Notes: generated by a model not told the origin, from the sequence alone. A stretch of 64,000 nt of DNA from Paenibacillus yonginensis (GCF_001685395.1 NZ_CP014167.1:811501-875500); one strand, 5' to 3'. Counted from the first letter of the stretch, positions 42,562-51,461 are shown. Made by a program: numbers and translations.

Positions 42562-44553
42562 ATGAATATACTAACGGCTGAAGGGCTATCCAAAAGTTAT
42601 GGTGAGAAGATTTTATTTGAAGACGCCTCATTTGGGATGGAGGACCAGGATAAAATCGGGCTTGTTGGCGTTAATGGGACGGGCAAGTCGACTTTCCTGA
42701 AAGTGATTGCCGGGCTGGACAGTCCGGATGCGGGCAAAGTAGCCGTCAATAATGAGGTTCGCATCCGGTATCTGGCACAGAATCCCGAATATGAGCCGGA
42801 AATGACCGTGCTGCAGCAAGTCTTCCGCGGGGAAGGCGAGGAGCTGCGCTGCGTTTATGAATACATGGAGACGCTTAGAGCGCTGGAACAGGGTGGAGAC
42901 AATGCCGCTCTCCAGGAGAAGCTGGTCCGTCTGGGTCAAACGATGGACCGCCTTCAAGCCTGGCAACTTGAGAGCGAAGCCAAAAGCGTTTTGTCCAAGC
43001 TCGGCATTACCGATTTTGATCGGAAAATGAAAGAGCTGTCCGGCGGTCAGCGCAAACGGGTGTCGATGGCCTCCGCGCTGATTCAGCCCTCCGAGCTGCT
43101 GATTCTGGACGAGCCGACCAACCATATTGATAATGAATCGGTAGCCTGGCTGGAGCAGTATTTGCAGAAACGCCGCGGCGCGCTGCTGATGATTACGCAT
43201 GACCGCTATTTTCTGGACCGCGTATGCGATGTGATGCTGGAGCTGGATCAGGGCAAGCTGTACCGTTATGAAGCCAATTACAGCCGCTTTCTGGAGCTGA
43301 AGGCCGAACGTGAGGAACGCGAGGCTTCCGCGGAGCAGAAGCGGCAAAACCTGCTGCGCAATGAGCTGGCCTGGATTCGCAGAGGGGCCAAGGCTCGGAG
43401 CACCAAGCAGAAAGCGCGGATCGACCGCTTTGAGAAGCTGGTCACGCAGGCGCCGAACCAGAAAGCGGCTTCGCTGGACATGTCGGTGGCCTCATCCCGT
43501 CTCGGCCGCAAGATTCTGGAGATTTCCGAGCTGCATTATGAGGTGGGAGGGCGGACTCTGATCAACGAGCTTACTTATACGGCTGTTCCACAGGACCGGG
43601 TTGGCATCGTTGGGCCTAACGGCAGCGGCAAATCGACGCTGCTCAACCTGATCGCCGGCAGGCTGCAGCCGGGCAAAGGTTATATTGAGCTGGGGCAGAC
43701 GGTCAAGCTCGGTTACTACACGCAGGAGCACCAGGAGATGAAACCCGAACAGCGGGTGATCGAATATATCAAGGAAGAAGCTGAGGTTGTAACGACGGCT
43801 GACGGATCACGAATTACGGCTTCGCAGATGCTGGAACGATTCCTATTCCCGTCCGCGCTGCAGTGGACACCGATTGGCAAACTTTCAGGAGGGGAGAAAC
43901 GCCGGCTGTACCTGCTGCGCGTGCTGATGGGCGCGCCAAATGTGCTGCTGCTGGATGAACCGACCAACGATCTGGATATTCAGACGTTAAGCGTGCTGGA
44001 GGCTTATCTGGATGAGTTCCCTGGGGCGGTGTTTACGGTGTCCCATGACCGTTTCTTCCTGGACCGTACCGTGGATAAGATCATGGCGTTTGAAGGCGGC
44101 GGACGGGTTGCCGTTCATGTCGGCAATTACAGTGAATATGCTGAGCGTACAAGCGGCGCAACTAAAGAGCCCGGTATGCAGGAAAGCGCCGGAGCTGGCG
44201 GTGCAAAGGCGAGCGGGGGCAAAAGCAGCAAAGCCGATGGTCAAAGCGATTCTTCGGCCAAGGGCGGCTCCGCCTCGGGCAGCAGCCGGGACTCTTCCAA
44301 TCCGCGGGGGGAAAAACTGAAGTTCAGTTACAACGAACAGCGCGAATATGAAGCGATAGATGGTCTGGTCGAAGCTGCCGAGAAGGAGCTTGAGCGGCTT
44401 GCAGCCGAGATGGAGCTGGCCGCAAGCGACGCCGCCCGGCTGCAGGAGCTGATGCAGCAGCAGCAGGCAGGCGAAGCTGAGCTTGAGCGGCTCATGGAAC
44501 GCTGGACATACTTGAACGAGCTGGCGGAGCGGATTGAAGCGCAAAAGGGATAA
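42562..44553 (+). CDS. ABC-F family ATPase (Uup/YfmR-like)
   Basis: A protein of 663 aa with two ATPase domains and no membrane segment. Domain 1: Walker A GVNGTGKST, signature LSGGQRKRVSMA, Walker B LLILDEPTNHID. Domain 2: GPNGSGKSTLL, LSGGEKRRL, LLLDEPTNDLD. A basic linker (AWIRRGAKARSTKQKARIDR) joins them, and the C-terminus has a Gly/Ser-rich stretch followed by a coiled coil, as in Uup/YfmR. Such proteins act at the ribosome E site, relieving stalls; they are not transporters. ATG 42562 follows AAGGAG. Confidence 0.92.
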   Translation: MNILTAEGLSKSYGEKILFEDASFGMEDQDKIGLVGVNGTGKSTFLKVIAGLDSPDAGKVAVNNEVRIRYLAQNPEYEPEMTVLQQVFRGEGEELRCVYEYMETLRALEQGGDNAALQEKLVRLGQTMDRLQAWQLESEAKSVLSKLGITDFDRKMKELSGGQRKRVSMASALIQPSELLILDEPTNHIDNESVAWLEQYLQKRRGALLMITHDRYFLDRVCDVMLELDQGKLYRYEANYSRFLELKAEREEREASAEQKRQNLLRNELAWIRRGAKARSTKQKARIDRFEKLVTQAPNQKAASLDMSVASSRLGRKILEISELHYEVGGRTLINELTYTAVPQDRVGIVGPNGSGKSTLLNLIAGRLQPGKGYIELGQTVKLGYYTQEHQEMKPEQRVIEYIKEEAEVVTTADGSRITASQMLERFLFPSALQWTPIGKLSGGEKRRLYLLRVLMGAPNVLLLDEPTNDLDIQTLSVLEAYLDEFPGAVFTVSHDRFFLDRTVDKIMAFEGGGRVAVHVGNYSEYAERTSGATKEPGMQESAGAGGAKASGGKSSKADGQSDSSAKGGSASGSSRDSSNPRGEKLKFSYNEQREYEAIDGLVEAAEKELERLAAEMELAASDAARLQELMQQQQAGEAELERLMERWTYLNELAERIEAQKG

Positions 44554-44592
44554 CTAGAAGAACAATGCTGAAGATAACACTATAGGCCATGC

Positions 44593-44631
44593 AAAAGAAC
44601 CAGCGTCCTGATCAGGAGGCTGGTTCTTTTG
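44593..44631. terminator. Bidirectional intrinsic terminator
   Basis: AAAAGAACCAGC.TCC / GGA.GCTGGTTCTTTT between the convergent ABC-F gene and serS. Confidence 0.9.
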
Positions 44632-44653
44632 TACGGGCAGCTCTTGCGGAAGG

Positions 44654-45961
44654 TTACTCTGCGTTGGCTGCGGCCGCTTCAGGGGGAAGCAAAACCTCCC
44701 GGCCGCCCATATAAGGTCGGAGAGCCTTCGGAATATACACCGAGCCGTCCTCCTGCTGATGGTTCTCAAGCAGCGGGATCAGAATGCGTGGGGCAGCCAC
44801 GGCCGTATTGTTTAGCGTATGGCAATAACGAAGGCTGCCGTCAGCATCACGATACCGGATGTTCGCGCGCCGTGCCTGGAAATCGCGCAGATTCGACGAC
44901 GAATGGGTTTCGCCGTAACTGCTGCGGCTTGGCATCCAGGTTTCGATGTCATATTGCTTATAGGTTTTCTGTGACATGTCTCCGGCGCATACGGCCATAA
45001 CCCGATAGGGCAGCTCAAGCAGCTGCAGAATTTCTTCGGCATTGGCGGTAATTTCCTGGAGGAGCTGCTCCGATATCCGCTCATCGCCCCGGCACAGCAC
45101 CACCTGCTCCACTTTCGAGAATTGATGAACCCTGTAGAGTCCGGTTGTATCCCGTCCAGCCGAACCAACCTCGCTGCGGAAGCAGACCGAAGCCGAAGCT
45201 GCTTTAATCGGTCCGGCAGACAAATCCACCACGTCCCCGCTAAAGTAGCCGATCAGCGGCACTTCCGAGGTTCCGACGAGCCAGCGCTCTTCTCCGCCAA
45301 CCTTATAGGTCTGATCTTCGCCAAGCGGGAAAAATCCCGTATTCACCATGGCGTCCTGGCCCACCATAAGCGGCACCTCCAGCATTTCAAATCCTTTGCG
45401 CTCCAGCACGTCAAGCGCCAGCTGCTGCACGGCCCGCTGCAGCCGGAAGCCGTCCCCCTTCAGGTAATAATGACGGCTGCCGGCCACCTTGACTCCCCGC
45501 TCCATATCCAGAATACCGAGCATACGGCCGAGCTCAACATGATCATGCGGCTGGAAAGGGAAGATGGGCGGCTGTCCCCACTGTCTGACGGTTACATTGT
45601 CCGCATCCGAGGTTCCTTCAGGCGTATCCTCCGAAACGATGTTGGGGACTAGCAGCAGCAGCCGTTTATATTCGGCATCAGCCTGATTGAACGAAATTTC
45701 TGCTTCCTGAAGGCGGATTTTGTTGTCTGCTATTTCTTGTCTTAACGCTGTCGCTGCTGCCTGCCGTCCTTGCCGGATCGAAAGGTGGACTTCTTCGCTA
45801 AGTCTGTTTCTGTTTTGTCTTAACTGCTCAAGCTCCGTTAGCAGGGTTCTTCTAACCGCATCCCGTTCCAGCAGTTCCTTGACCGATAGCTTGATGTGTT
45901 TGCGATCTGCAGCTGCCTGCACCTCATCCGCATGCTCCCGGATCCATTTCGTGTCCAACAT
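44654..45961 (-). CDS. serS: Serine--tRNA ligase
   Basis: A protein of 435 aa. An N-terminal tRNA-binding coiled coil (residues 30-105) precedes the class II catalytic core: TSEVPLIGYF, motif 2 in CFRSEVGSAGRDTTGLYRVH and QFSKVEQ, and motif 3 near HTLNNTAVAAPRILIPLLEN. It charges tRNA(Ser) (and tRNA(Sec), if present). ATG 45961 follows AAAGGAG. A T-box leader lies upstream, so expression responds to uncharged tRNA(Ser). Length and motifs are normal. Confidence 0.96.
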   Translation of the reverse strand: MLDTKWIREHADEVQAAADRKHIKLSVKELLERDAVRRTLLTELEQLRQNRNRLSEEVHLSIRQGRQAAATALRQEIADNKIRLQEAEISFNQADAEYKRLLLLVPNIVSEDTPEGTSDADNVTVRQWGQPPIFPFQPHDHVELGRMLGILDMERGVKVAGSRHYYLKGDGFRLQRAVQQLALDVLERKGFEMLEVPLMVGQDAMVNTGFFPLGEDQTYKVGGEERWLVGTSEVPLIGYFSGDVVDLSAGPIKAASASVCFRSEVGSAGRDTTGLYRVHQFSKVEQVVLCRGDERISEQLLQEITANAEEILQLLELPYRVMAVCAGDMSQKTYKQYDIETWMPSRSSYGETHSSSNLRDFQARRANIRYRDADGSLRYCHTLNNTAVAAPRILIPLLENHQQEDGSVYIPKALRPYMGGREVLLPPEAAAANAE

Positions 45962-45994
45962 TTCACACCGTCTCCTTTGTCCTGTAAAAATACA

Positions 45995-46206
45995 AAAAGC
46001 GCCCTCGTCTTTTGGGACGAGGAGCGCTTTGGACTCGCGGTGCCACCCAACTTGATCCCGCCTGAAGGGCAGAATCCTCTTGGTTCCGCGATAACGGGCG
46101 GTGCCGGTTAACTTAGGAGCGCCGCAAGGCGGGCCATGCGGGCGCTCTTGACGAAAACGCCTCCGAGTTGGATGCTCTTCCTAGGCGTGATCCGGATATA
46201 AGGATT
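45995..46206 (-). ncRNA. T-box riboswitch leader of serS
   Basis: On the minus strand the leader contains the invariant T-box GGGTGGCACCGCGAG (46034-46048). Its UGGC can pair with an uncharged tRNA acceptor end whose discriminator base is G, as in tRNA(Ser). It is followed by a strong terminator, AAAGCGCTCCTCGTC / GACGAGGGCGCTTT plus T (45995-46030). The upstream half (46051-46206) is structured and should hold stem I and the specifier loop; I could not fix the specifier codon by eye. Confidence 0.92.
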
Positions 46207-46212
46207 TGTTAC

Positions 46213-46241
46213 AGTATAACGAACCCCTAATCGTTTTGCAA
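46213..46241 (-). promoter_or_regulatory. SigA promoter of the serS T-box transcript
   Basis: Read on the minus strand: TTGCAA (46241-46236), 17-bp spacer, TATACT (46218-46213). Confidence 0.8.
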
Positions 46242-46332
46242 GGGGGAGAGCGAGAGTCGAGGGTCAGCAGAACGAAGCTTTCGACTCAGGTTTGGCAGGC
46301 GCCGCGTCCTTTGAAGCGTTGTTGTACAGGAG

Positions 46333-47364
46333 CTAGGCGTTAATATAAGCGCCGAGCAGGCGGGCCGTATTGACGACGGCTTGTTTCGTCGTGCGCTCCA
46401 TCGCATGGGAAGCATGCACACCGGGGCCGATCAGGGCCGCCCGGATATTGTGGCCGGCCCGCAGGGCGGCTGAGGCGTCCGAACCGTATTGCGGGTAAAT
46501 ATCAACCGCGTAAGGAATATTTTCCTGCTTGGCCAGATCAATCAGTTTGCTCGTCATATGGTAATCATACGGGCCGCTGGAATCCTTGGCGCAGATGGAC
46601 ACATCCGTTTCTTTGCAGGACAGGTCATCTCCCATGCAGCCCATGTCCACGGCGATCATTTCTTCGAGGCCTTCGGGAATATAAGCCGCGCCGTGTCCCA
46701 CTTCCTCGTAGTTTGAAATCAGCATAACTACATCCCGTTTCGGTGTCCAGCCGCCGTTTGATGCCGCTTCAAGCAGTCCGAACAGGGCGGCCACACTTGC
46801 TTTATCGTCGATATGGCGGGATTTCACGAAGCCGCTGTCCGTGATGACAGCCCGGGAATCAAAGGAGATAAAATCGCCATTGTTAATGCCCAGCTTCTGT
46901 ACATCTTCTTTGCTGTTCACCAGCTCGTCGATGCGGACCTCCATATTTTTCTCCACGCGAGGGAATTCGCGGGCATCCCCATACACGTGAACCGAAGGAT
47001 GGGTGCTCATGATCGTGCCGGTATAAACCTTGCCGTCCCGGGTGTGAATTTGGCAGTATTCATTTTCGATGCTTTGCATCATAAAGCCGCCCACAGAAGA
47101 AATCGCCAGTGTTCCACGCGGCGTGACGGAGCGGACGATGGCTCCTAACGTGTCGACGTGGGCGCTGAGGCAAAGCGGGTTCGTGCTGCTTTCGCCCTTC
47201 AGACGGAGAATAGCGCCGCCTTTGGCATTGCGTTCAAACGGAATGCCCAGCTTGTCCGCTTCTTCCTGAATCAATTGGATAATGTGGTGCGTGAAGCCGC
47301 TTGGACTTGGGGTATCCAGCAGTTTCTTCAGCAGGGTGATGACGTAGGGTTCATTAATCTTCAT
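46333..47364 (-). CDS. M42 family metallopeptidase (glutamyl aminopeptidase/deblocking type)
   Basis: A protein of 343 aa. Metal ligands of the two-metal site are visible: LSAHVDTLGA (His, catalytic Asp), SRHIDDKASVAAL (bridging Asp), NYEEVGHGA (catalytic Glu and ligand Glu), VDMG, and the final His in GPGVHASHAME. It removes N-terminal residues from peptides in the cytoplasm as a large tetrahedral oligomer. ATG 47364 follows AGGAGG. It lies 29 bp downstream of the LapA-like gene on the same strand and is probably cotranscribed. Confidence 0.92.
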   Translation of the reverse strand: MKINEPYVITLLKKLLDTPSPSGFTHHIIQLIQEEADKLGIPFERNAKGGAILRLKGESSTNPLCLSAHVDTLGAIVRSVTPRGTLAISSVGGFMMQSIENEYCQIHTRDGKVYTGTIMSTHPSVHVYGDAREFPRVEKNMEVRIDELVNSKEDVQKLGINNGDFISFDSRAVITDSGFVKSRHIDDKASVAALFGLLEAASNGGWTPKRDVVMLISNYEEVGHGAAYIPEGLEEMIAVDMGCMGDDLSCKETDVSICAKDSSGPYDYHMTSKLIDLAKQENIPYAVDIYPQYGSDASAALRAGHNIRAALIGPGVHASHAMERTTKQAVVNTARLLGAYINA

Positions 47365-47393
47365 AAATGAGCAAACCTCCTATGTAAAATAAA

Positions 47394-47777
47394 TCAGCGT
47401 CCGGCTTCCTTGTCCCCGGCACCGGTCAGACCGGACTGGGACGGGCTTCCTTCGTCAGAAGGCGGAACAGAAGCATCGGCAGGGGGGAGCGAATCAGCCG
47501 CAGGTTTGTCCAACTCGTAGCCTGTAGCTTCCTGAATGTGTGCGAGTTTGGCATTCAGCTGTTTGATCAGGCGCTGCTGGCGGTAACCGCGGTAAATCCC
47601 GAACGCGCCAACGATAATGCCACCGAGCAGCACAGAACCCAGAATCAGCAGAATCAAAGGCAGCTTCACCGAGCCGAACAATAAGTTCACTTCGACCTGT
47701 TCGACGTTAATGACGGCAAAAACAGCGGTGATCAGGGCAAAGATCAATGCCAGAATCAAAGACCATTGAATTTTCAA
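47394..47777 (-). CDS. LapA domain-containing membrane protein (DUF1049)
   Basis: A protein of 127 aa with two membrane helices (LILALIFALITAVFAVINVE and LILLILGSVLLGGIIVGAFG), the basic segment YRGYRQQRLIKQL and a hydrophilic Ser/Pro-rich tail. This is the LapA/DUF1049 layout, implicated elsewhere in lipopolysaccharide or envelope assembly; its job in Gram-positives is unclear. The start is TTG 47777, with GGAGG 8 nt upstream. Confidence 0.85.
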   Translation of the reverse strand: MKIQWSLILALIFALITAVFAVINVEQVEVNLLFGSVKLPLILLILGSVLLGGIIVGAFGIYRGYRQQRLIKQLNAKLAHIQEATGYELDKPAADSLPPADASVPPSDEGSPSQSGLTGAGDKEAGR

Positions 47778-47847
47778 TAGAGGAACCTCCTTCTCTCAGG
47801 GCGGGCTGCGGCATCCTTAAGATGGCTAACAGCATCTTTAAAAAGTA

Positions 47848-47882
47848 TAAAATCCCTTACCCCGGGGGGCAAGGGATTTATT
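47848..47882. terminator. Intrinsic terminator after pepF
   Basis: AAATCCCTTACC / GGCAAGGGATTT with a C/G-rich loop; on the minus strand it is followed by TTAT. It separates pepF from the LapA-like gene. Confidence 0.75.
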
Positions 47883-47902
47883 TAACACCGGTCTAGCCGC
47901 GA

Positions 47903-49693
47903 TCACTTCGTCAGCTGTTCCATTTGAGCAATGACATTCTCAAATACGCTCATCGCTTCGCGGATCGGCTGAGGCGAAGACATGTCGACGCCGGCCTTCT
48001 TGAGGATGTTGATGGAGTAGTCGCTGCCGCCGCTCTTCAGGAAGCCGAGGTAACGGTCAACAGCAGGCTGGCCTTCTTCAAGAATCTGTTTGGAGAAGCT
48101 CGTAGCCGCCGAGAAGCCGGTTGCGTATTTGTATACGTAGAAGCTTCTGTAGAAATGCGGAATGCGGGCCCATTCCATTTCGATATCTTTGTCGACGACC
48201 ATATCCTCGCCGTGATATTTTTTGTTCAGCTCATAGTAGATCGAAGACAGCTCCTGCGGCGTCATCGACACGCCGGCTTCCGCACGCTCGTGTACGATCT
48301 TCTCGAATTCCGCGAACATCGTTTGGCGGAAGACGGTAGTCCGGAACTGATCCGCATAGTAAGTAAGCAGGTACAGCTTTTGTTTCGGATTGTCGGCATG
48401 CTTCAGCAAATAGTCCATCAGCAGCGCTTCGTTTGTCGTGGAAGCTACCTCAGCCAGGAAAATCGTATACTGCGCATCCCGGTAAGGCAGGGCTTCGTCC
48501 GAGAAATAGGAATGCAGCGCATGGCCCATTTCGTGCGCCAGCGTGAACATGCTGTTCAAATTGTCGTTATGGTTCAGCAGCACATAAGGATGCGTGCCGT
48601 AAGCGCCCCAGCTGTAAGCGCCGGTCCGCTTGCCTTCGTTTTCATAAACGTCAATCCAGCGGTTGTTAAAGCCCTCCTGCAGCTTCGAGGAGTAGTTCTC
48701 GCCAAGCGGCTTCAAGCCCTCGATGCAAAGCTTCTTCGCTTCTTCATACGAAATGTCCCATTTATACTCTTCGACGAGCGGGGCAAACAAATCATACATA
48801 TGAAGTTCATCGACGCCGAGCAGCTTCTTGCGCAGCTTCATGTACCGGTGGAGAAGCGGAAGGCTTTCGTGGATCGTGCCGATCAGGTTGTCGTAGACCT
48901 CTTTGGAGATGTTGTCCCCGTAAAGCGACATTTCCAGAACGGAAGGGTATTTGCGGGCTTTGGCATAGAAAATATTTTTGGTCACGTTGGCGCTGAGCGT
49001 AGCGGCCAGCGTATTTTTTTGTTTGGCATAGGTATCGTATACGGCTTTAAAAGCGCTGCGGCGCACTTCGCGGTCCGGACTTTCCAGGAACTGAATATAG
49101 CTGCCGTGGGTCAATTCAACCTCTTGGCCTTCGGCGTTTTTAATTTTAGGGAATTTCATATCCGCGTTGTTCAGCATGCCAAAGATGTTCTGCGGAGCCT
49201 GAGAAATGTTGCCGACCTGCGCCAGCAAAGCTTCTTCGGCTTTCGAGAGCACGTGGGCTTTCTCCCGTTTGATCTCCGTCAGGGTGAAGCGGTAGGCTGC
49301 AAGGTCCGGGCTGTCGATCAGCTTGTCGAGCTCGGCTTCGGGCAGCGATAAAATTTCCGGCGTCACAAAAGAAAGAGCTTCGCTGACTTCAACGCTCAGC
49401 TTTTTAGCTTTCTCGAGCAGCGCTTGGTATGTAGGGTCGGCCGTATCTTCGTCATGGTGCAGATTAGCATATACATACAGCTTCTCTGTAGCCTGACCGA
49501 GGCGGTCTTCAAGTTCAAAAATGGCTTTGATCTGCGGGGCGCTGTCCAGCTTGCCCTCAAATTCGGCCACTTTCTTCAAGTCTTTCTTCAGATCCTCATA
49601 AGCTTGGTCCCATGCCTTTTGATCGGCGAAAATATCCGACAAATTCCAGGTGTTCTCTTTAGCGACTTCTGAGCGTTTAGGCAATGTACTCAC
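47903..49693 (-). CDS. pepF: Oligoendopeptidase F (M3 family)
   Basis: A protein of 596 aa from GTG 49693, the normal length of the family. The zinc site is HEMGHALHSYFSDEALP (HExxH), with the third ligand Glu in LAEVASTTNEALLMDY. It opens STLPKRSEVAKENTWNLSDIF, the typical PepF beginning, and AAGGAGGG lies 8 nt before the GTG. It cleaves short peptides in the cytoplasm. The frame also extends 46 codons upstream to ATG 49831, adding a signal-peptide-like sequence (see the separate entry), so a longer exported form is possible. Confidence 0.93.
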   Translation of the reverse strand: MSTLPKRSEVAKENTWNLSDIFADQKAWDQAYEDLKKDLKKVAEFEGKLDSAPQIKAIFELEDRLGQATEKLYVYANLHHDEDTADPTYQALLEKAKKLSVEVSEALSFVTPEILSLPEAELDKLIDSPDLAAYRFTLTEIKREKAHVLSKAEEALLAQVGNISQAPQNIFGMLNNADMKFPKIKNAEGQEVELTHGSYIQFLESPDREVRRSAFKAVYDTYAKQKNTLAATLSANVTKNIFYAKARKYPSVLEMSLYGDNISKEVYDNLIGTIHESLPLLHRYMKLRKKLLGVDELHMYDLFAPLVEEYKWDISYEEAKKLCIEGLKPLGENYSSKLQEGFNNRWIDVYENEGKRTGAYSWGAYGTHPYVLLNHNDNLNSMFTLAHEMGHALHSYFSDEALPYRDAQYTIFLAEVASTTNEALLMDYLLKHADNPKQKLYLLTYYADQFRTTVFRQTMFAEFEKIVHERAEAGVSMTPQELSSIYYELNKKYHGEDMVVDKDIEMEWARIPHFYRSFYVYKYATGFSAATSFSKQILEEGQPAVDRYLGFLKSGGSDYSINILKKAGVDMSSPQPIREAMSVFENVIAQMEQLTK

Positions 49694-49831
49694 GTTTGGT
49701 GCCCTCCTTGAAAGAATATATGAAGACCTGTCATCCCGAACCTCTTGGTCAGCGGAATCCGCCTCCACCGGCATGGATGCCGTCAACAGACAGCAGGCAA
49801 GCAGAAGGGGAACAACTTTCCGTCTCTTCAT
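49694..49831 (-). other. In-frame signal-peptide-like extension of PepF
   Basis: From ATG 49831 the frame reads MKRRKVVPLLLACCLLTASM, then PVEA|DSADQ: a basic n-region, hydrophobic core and an AxA-like cleavage site, running without a stop into PepF. The ribosome-binding site for this start is poor (GGAG abuts the ATG; AGTAGG is 8 nt away), whereas the internal GTG has a perfect one. A possible promoter (TTGACA-16-TAGAGT, about 49881-49854) lies just upstream. Either dual isoforms or a chance open leader. Confidence 0.5.
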
Positions 49832-49914
49832 CTCCAGAGCCTACTTTCATTTTTGACTCTAGTATGCTCCGGGTGGCTGTCAATTATTTGGCGGACCGCT
49901 CACAAGCGGGGATT

Positions 49915-50085
49915 TCAGGGGAAAAAACTGATGATAATAAGGACAAAAGCGATAACCACCATAATCAATGAAAACAAGGCCAGCCCGCGTTTGAATTTCG
50001 GCGGGATGTTGTTCCGGCTCATCAGAACAACCAGCGCAAGCGCAAAAGCGACAATAACAAAAATCGTAACATCAGAGGAATTCAT
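49915..50085 (-). CDS. Small hypothetical membrane protein (56 aa)
   Basis: I do not recognise it. It is 56 aa with two hydrophobic helices (VTIFVIVAFALALVVLMS and LFSLIMVVIAFVLIIISFF) joined by a basic loop RNNIPPKFKRG. ATG 50085 has AAGGAAC upstream; the frame is open a little further without support. It lies between the 77-aa gene and pepF on the same strand. The hydrophobic pattern and start signal make it likely real. Confidence 0.6.
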   Translation of the reverse strand: MNSSDVTIFVIVAFALALVVLMSRNNIPPKFKRGLALFSLIMVVIAFVLIIISFFP

Positions 50086-50139
50086 ATCTTTGTTCCTTGA
50101 CTCCTTCAAAAATAAAATCGTAATTCCTGCAATTGGCCT

Positions 50140-50373
50140 TTACACTTCCTGAAAAGCTTTCATTAACTCTTCCCACTCCTGCTCGCGCCCGGCAAAATCC
50201 TCTTTGGGAAAACGCTGTTGAGCCCAGTTCATCAAAGCCGGACGGCTGAGAAAGGTATGGCATTCTTCGCCCCATTGGTCCGAGATTTCGCGGAGTACCA
50301 AGGTTTTGCCCTGGACCTCGACGGTCATCATGTTCCACTTGTCTTTTTTGTAAATCTCATGCTTTTTAATCAT
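50140..50373 (-). CDS. Hypothetical protein (77 aa)
   Basis: I do not recognise it. It is 77 aa, soluble and mixed alpha/beta: a beta-rich start (WNMMTVEVQGKTLVLREI), WGEECHTFLSRPALMNWAQQ, and a final acidic helix (EQEWEELMKAFQEV). No signal peptide. ATG 50373 has GGAG upstream. It is divergent from the cold-shock gene and may head a transcript with the 56-aa membrane protein. Confidence 0.65.
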   Translation of the reverse strand: MIKKHEIYKKDKWNMMTVEVQGKTLVLREISDQWGEECHTFLSRPALMNWAQQRFPKEDFAGREQEWEELMKAFQEV

Positions 50374-50548
50374 CTTGCAAATTCTCCATTCTTTGCTCCT
50401 GTTGAGGAGTCTTCATTAAGGGAAATCTTTTTTGTAAAATCATAACCCAGCACCTGCTGGAAAGCAAATAAATCAAGGAGGGAAGACGCTTGTGTTTGGT
50501 GCGAAATCCGGGCATGAAGCAAGCTAAGCAAGCGCTTTAAATCCTTCG

Positions 50549-50577
50549 TTGCATTATGATTGGGGATGGAGTATAAT
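50549..50577 (+). promoter_or_regulatory. SigA promoter of the cold-shock gene
   Basis: TTGCAT (50549-50554), 17-bp spacer, TATAAT (50572-50577). The leader is about 40 nt, shorter than in cspA-type thermosensing leaders. Confidence 0.8.
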
Positions 50578-50622
50578 ACAGTTATTCGTCCTCGATGACG
50601 ATATTTTTAGGAGGTTGTTCAC

Positions 50623-50820
50623 TTGAAAGGTACAGTTAAATGGTTCAACGCAGAAAAAGGCTACGGATTCATTCAAGTTGAAGGTGGCGAAGACGTATTC
50701 GTACACTTCTCCGCAATCCAAGGCGACGGTTTCAAAACTTTGGACGAAGGTCAAGAAGTTGAATTCGAAATCACTGAAGGCAACCGTGGCCCTCAAGCCG
50801 CTAACGTAATCAAATTATAA
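50623..50820 (+). CDS. Cold shock protein (CspA/CspB family)
   Basis: A protein of 65 aa starting at TTG 50623 with TAGGAGG upstream. RNP1 is KGYGFIQ and RNP2 VFVHFSAI, on a five-strand barrel opened by [13 protein letters not shown]; it ends [10 protein letters not shown]. It binds single-stranded RNA and DNA as an RNA chaperone. It is monocistronic with its own promoter and terminator. The A/T-rich, highly optimised codons suggest strong expression. Confidence 0.95.
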   Translation: MKGTVKWFNAEKGYGFIQVEGGEDVFVHFSAIQGDGFKTLDEGQEVEFEITEGNRGPQAANVIKL

Positions 50821-50875
50821 GAAAGTCTCCGCGTCTAAGCGGATAACTTATAAAGTTTAGGTTTCGGCACATGAC

Positions 50876-50910
50876 AAAGGCACAGCTCCTCGCGGGCTGT
50901 GTCTTTTTTG
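50876..50910 (+). terminator. Intrinsic terminator of the cold-shock gene
   Basis: AAAGGCACAGC / GCTGTGTCTTT followed by T residues. Confidence 0.88.
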
Positions 50911-51052
50911 CCGTTCTTTTCTTTCGGTCATCTTTTTTAGTCTTCAGCCAGCCTCATTTATGAGGTTTATTTATGGTTTTCTAGGGCAAATATCTTACGT
51001 CTCTTGTATAATAAAAGGTAACAATGACCTATGGGGGCGGTAATAGCGGATC

Positions 51053-51373
51053 ATGGGAACCTTCGAATTTGTAATGGATGAAAGGCTGGGGATTAAGCTG
51101 CCGGATTTGAAGCAGCCTTATGAGGCCTATTCCTATCAGGAGCAGGCCGAAATTGTTGAGCATTGGGAAGAGATCAGAGGGAGAATTCCATCCCGGGTGA
51201 TCGAACTGGAACGCATCATTGAACATAAGCTTTATCAGCTAGGGAATGAGGATAACTTTGAATGCTCCTGCGAGTTGAACCGGGAAATTGCCGAAATCGC
51301 CAGTATTATCAATGATCTTCATATTTGGTACAGGGTATCGGCCGACGTTTCCTCAATTAAACCACATTTGTGA
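51053..51373 (+). CDS. Hypothetical protein (106 aa)
   Basis: I do not recognise a family. It is 106 aa, acidic and largely helical, with two cysteines close together (NFECSCELN) and a long central helix (IVEHWEEIRGRIPSRVIELE). No signal peptide or membrane helix. The ribosome-binding site is weak (GGGGGCGG about 14 nt upstream). It lies 88 bp before the YtpB-type terpene synthase gene on the same strand, so it may belong to that transcription unit. Confidence 0.65.
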   Translation: MGTFEFVMDERLGIKLPDLKQPYEAYSYQEQAEIVEHWEEIRGRIPSRVIELERIIEHKLYQLGNEDNFECSCELNREIAEIASIINDLHIWYRVSADVSSIKPHL

Positions 51374-51461
51374 TATAGTTAATTTGTAGAAAGTTATAGG
51401 GCATATTATAATTAGGATTGTTTTGTTACGGATAACCCGACAACGTTGTGGAGGCAAAGCA

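Noticed and set aside
47924..49351. 475-codon plus-strand ORF opposite pepF
   Set aside because: A long shadow frame created by the codon bias of pepF; no ribosome-binding site and no family resemblance.
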